From Paenibacillus elgii NBRC 100335 (GTDB taxonomy: Bacteria; Bacillota; Bacilli; Paenibacillales; NBRC-103111): 64,000 bases of DNA. Below, one piece after another: positions 62,792 to 64,000 of this stretch. Position numbers and translations under genes: made by a program. Position 1 is the first letter of the stretch; each line of letters begins with the position of its first letter. The DNA is taken from assembly GCF_004000865.1 (NCBI RefSeq), contig NZ_BIMB01000027.1, positions 1 to 64,000 of the forward strand. The letters run 5' to 3'. The notes beneath the pieces are model-generated. The model was given only the letters and a program-made list of their open reading frames with translations, did not search any database and was not told the origin of the DNA.

Positions 62792-64000
62792 ATGAGATGG
62801 ATTGAAGTGGAACCTGCCGGCCCGCTGAACGGCTGCGTACATATTCCCGGTTCTAAAAACAGCTCGCTCGCCTTGTTGGCCGCCGCCTCACTGGCGGACG
62901 GTCTGGTGACGCTGGAGGGCATTCCAAATATCGACGATGTGAAATTGATCGCCCAGATCGGCAAAGACATCGGTCTGACAATCACCCGCCGCCCATCCGG
63001 CGAACTTGTGCTGGACCCGCGTTACATCCACAGCGCGATCATCGATCCGGGCAAGGCGTCCGCTTACCGGGCGTCCTACTATTTTGCCGGTGCTCTGCTG
63101 GCCAAATTCGGGCGGGTGACGGTCGGGTTTCCGGGGGGAGACAACTTTGTCTCCAGACCGATCGACCAGCATATGAAGGCGTTCCAAGCGCTGGGTGCGA
63201 CGGTGGAGTTCCGCGAGGATCACTATATTGTTGAAGCCAAAACGCTGCGCGGGGCGGACATCTACTTCGACACTGTGACATCGGGCGCCACGATCAACGC
63301 GATTCTGGCGGCGGTCCGCGCTCAGGGCCGGACGAATCTGTATCATGCCGCAGTCGATCCGGAGGTCGTCGATACGGCGGCGTTCCTGAACGGTCTGGGC
63401 GCGCGCATTTACGGCGCAGGGACGGACCGCATACGGATCGAGGGCGTGCCTTATTTGAACGGGGGAAGGCATACCGTAATTCCCGACCGGCTCGTCGCCG
63501 GGGCATTCTTGATGAGTGCGGGCATCACCGGTGGTACCGTGACCGTGAAGGATGTCATTCCCGAGCACCTTGGGGCGTGTATCGCCAAGCTGAGCGAGGC
63601 CGGGCTGGAGATGGAATGGGACGAAAACAGCATTACCGCCCGCAGCACGGGTCAGATTCGTGCAACCCGGGTCCGCGCAACGATGTATCCGGGCTTCGCT
63701 ACGGACCTGCAGCAGCCGATGACGGCTTTGCTGACACAGGCCAAAGGCAAAAGCATCATCACGGAACGGGTGTACCCGAACCGGTTCAATCACGTTCCGC
63801 AGCTTCGGCGCATGGGAGCGGAGATCGAGGTCCGCGGAGAGAGTGCTTTTATCCAGGGCGGCCGGCCGCTTGTCGGCGATTGGGTGCATGCCACCGATGT
63901 ACGCGCAGGCACGTGTCTGGTGCTCGCCGGACTCGCAGCCGAAGGCTGCACGCGCATTACGGGCGTGGAGCATCTGGAACGTGGCTATGAGGACGTTATC
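62792..64000 (+). CDS. murA: UDP-GlcNAc 1-carboxyvinyltransferase homologue with Asp at the Cys115 position (runs off the right edge)
   Basis: The visible 403 residues cover nearly all of a MurA-type enzyme, which adds the enolpyruvyl group of PEP to UDP-GlcNAc in peptidoglycan synthesis. PGSKNSSLALLAA holds the conserved Lys-Asn; RASYYFAGALLAKFG, PGFATDLQQPMTALL and HLERGYEDV hold the Arg, Asp and Arg of the active site. The loop usually PGGCAIGARPVD reads PGGDNFVSRPID, so the fosfomycin-target Cys is Asp. Cys-to-Asp enzymes remain active but resist fosfomycin. Likely an extra paralogue; the C-terminus is outside the window. Confidence 0.88.
   Translation, partial: MRWIEVEPAGPLNGCVHIPGSKNSSLALLAAASLADGLVTLEGIPNIDDVKLIAQIGKDIGLTITRRPSGELVLDPRYIHSAIIDPGKASAYRASYYFAGALLAKFGRVTVGFPGGDNFVSRPIDQHMKAFQALGATVEFREDHYIVEAKTLRGADIYFDTVTSGATINAILAAVRAQGRTNLYHAAVDPEVVDTAAFLNGLGARIYGAGTDRIRIEGVPYLNGGRHTVIPDRLVAGAFLMSAGITGGTVTVKDVIPEHLGACIAKLSEAGLEMEWDENSITARSTGQIRATRVRATMYPGFATDLQQPMTALLTQAKGKSIITERVYPNRFNHVPQLRRMGAEIEVRGESAFIQGGRPLVGDWVHATDVRAGTCLVLAGLAAEGCTRITGVEHLERGYEDVI

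Noticed and set aside
1-64000. CRISPR array, tRNA or rRNA genes, insertion sequences or prophage
   Set aside because: No regular spacer-repeat array, cloverleaf, rRNA segment, transposase or phage structural gene was recognised; the repeats found are dispersed palindromes, not CRISPR.

Overview
The window looks like chromosomal DNA of a Gram-positive, fairly GC-rich, endospore-former-like Firmicute, most probably a member of the Paenibacillaceae (Paenibacillus/Cohnella-like). The basis is AGGAGG-type ribosome binding sites, many GTG and TTG starts, a SigA-type sigma factor, a giant S-layer-homology protein, lipoprotein-anchored ABC binding proteins and many U-tailed terminators. This placement is inference; there is no rRNA or tRNA gene to anchor it. 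I saw no prophage, insertion sequence, CRISPR array or tRNA.

Left part (1-18000): the end of a DAHP synthase gene; a LysR regulator divergent from an MDR oxidoreductase; a 1796-residue secreted SLH protein with RCC1 and Ig-like repeats; an rpoD-type sigma gene; a decayed secreted-protein start; adenosine deaminase; a DeoR regulator with an EamA permease and a phosphoesterase; a membrane acyltransferase; and a secreted beta-helix protein.

Middle (16983-33579): a LysR regulator followed by a long sulfur-salvage-like locus. It has two flavin monooxygenases, a peptide-type ABC importer, a DinB-fold protein, a cystine-type ABC importer, a GNAT acetyltransferase and an M20 deacylase. The gene set matches the acetylate-oxidise-deacetylate route that Bacillus subtilis uses for S-(2-succino)cysteine. 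An aldo-keto reductase and a sarcosine-oxidase-type enzyme close the region.

Right part (33580-64000): a divergent pair resembling tetracycline efflux and ribosomal protection; a TrkA_C membrane protein; a TerC protein; an ArsR/small protein/ClpP-paralogue operon with a clear operator; an AraC-GH43-like-GH31 sugar cluster; an HxlR regulator facing a ring-cleavage dioxygenase and a DoxX protein; an MHYT-PAS-GGDEF-EAL protein followed by a c-di-GMP-I riboswitch and a CheY-like protein; a VanZ-RDD protein and a heterodimeric ABC exporter; an LTA-synthase-like enzyme; an FHA-winged-helix protein; and a MurA homologue whose catalytic Cys position is Asp, running off the right edge.

The most novel signals are non-coding. 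Two diverged copies (about 15.3 kb on + and 34.1 kb on -) of an unrecognised roughly 160-180 nt element share conserved blocks, show compensatory base changes in two helices, and are each followed by a terminator-like hairpin. A second family of about 20-28 bp REP-like repeats (core GCATCTGAGTTCCTCT) is clustered in three intergenic regions.
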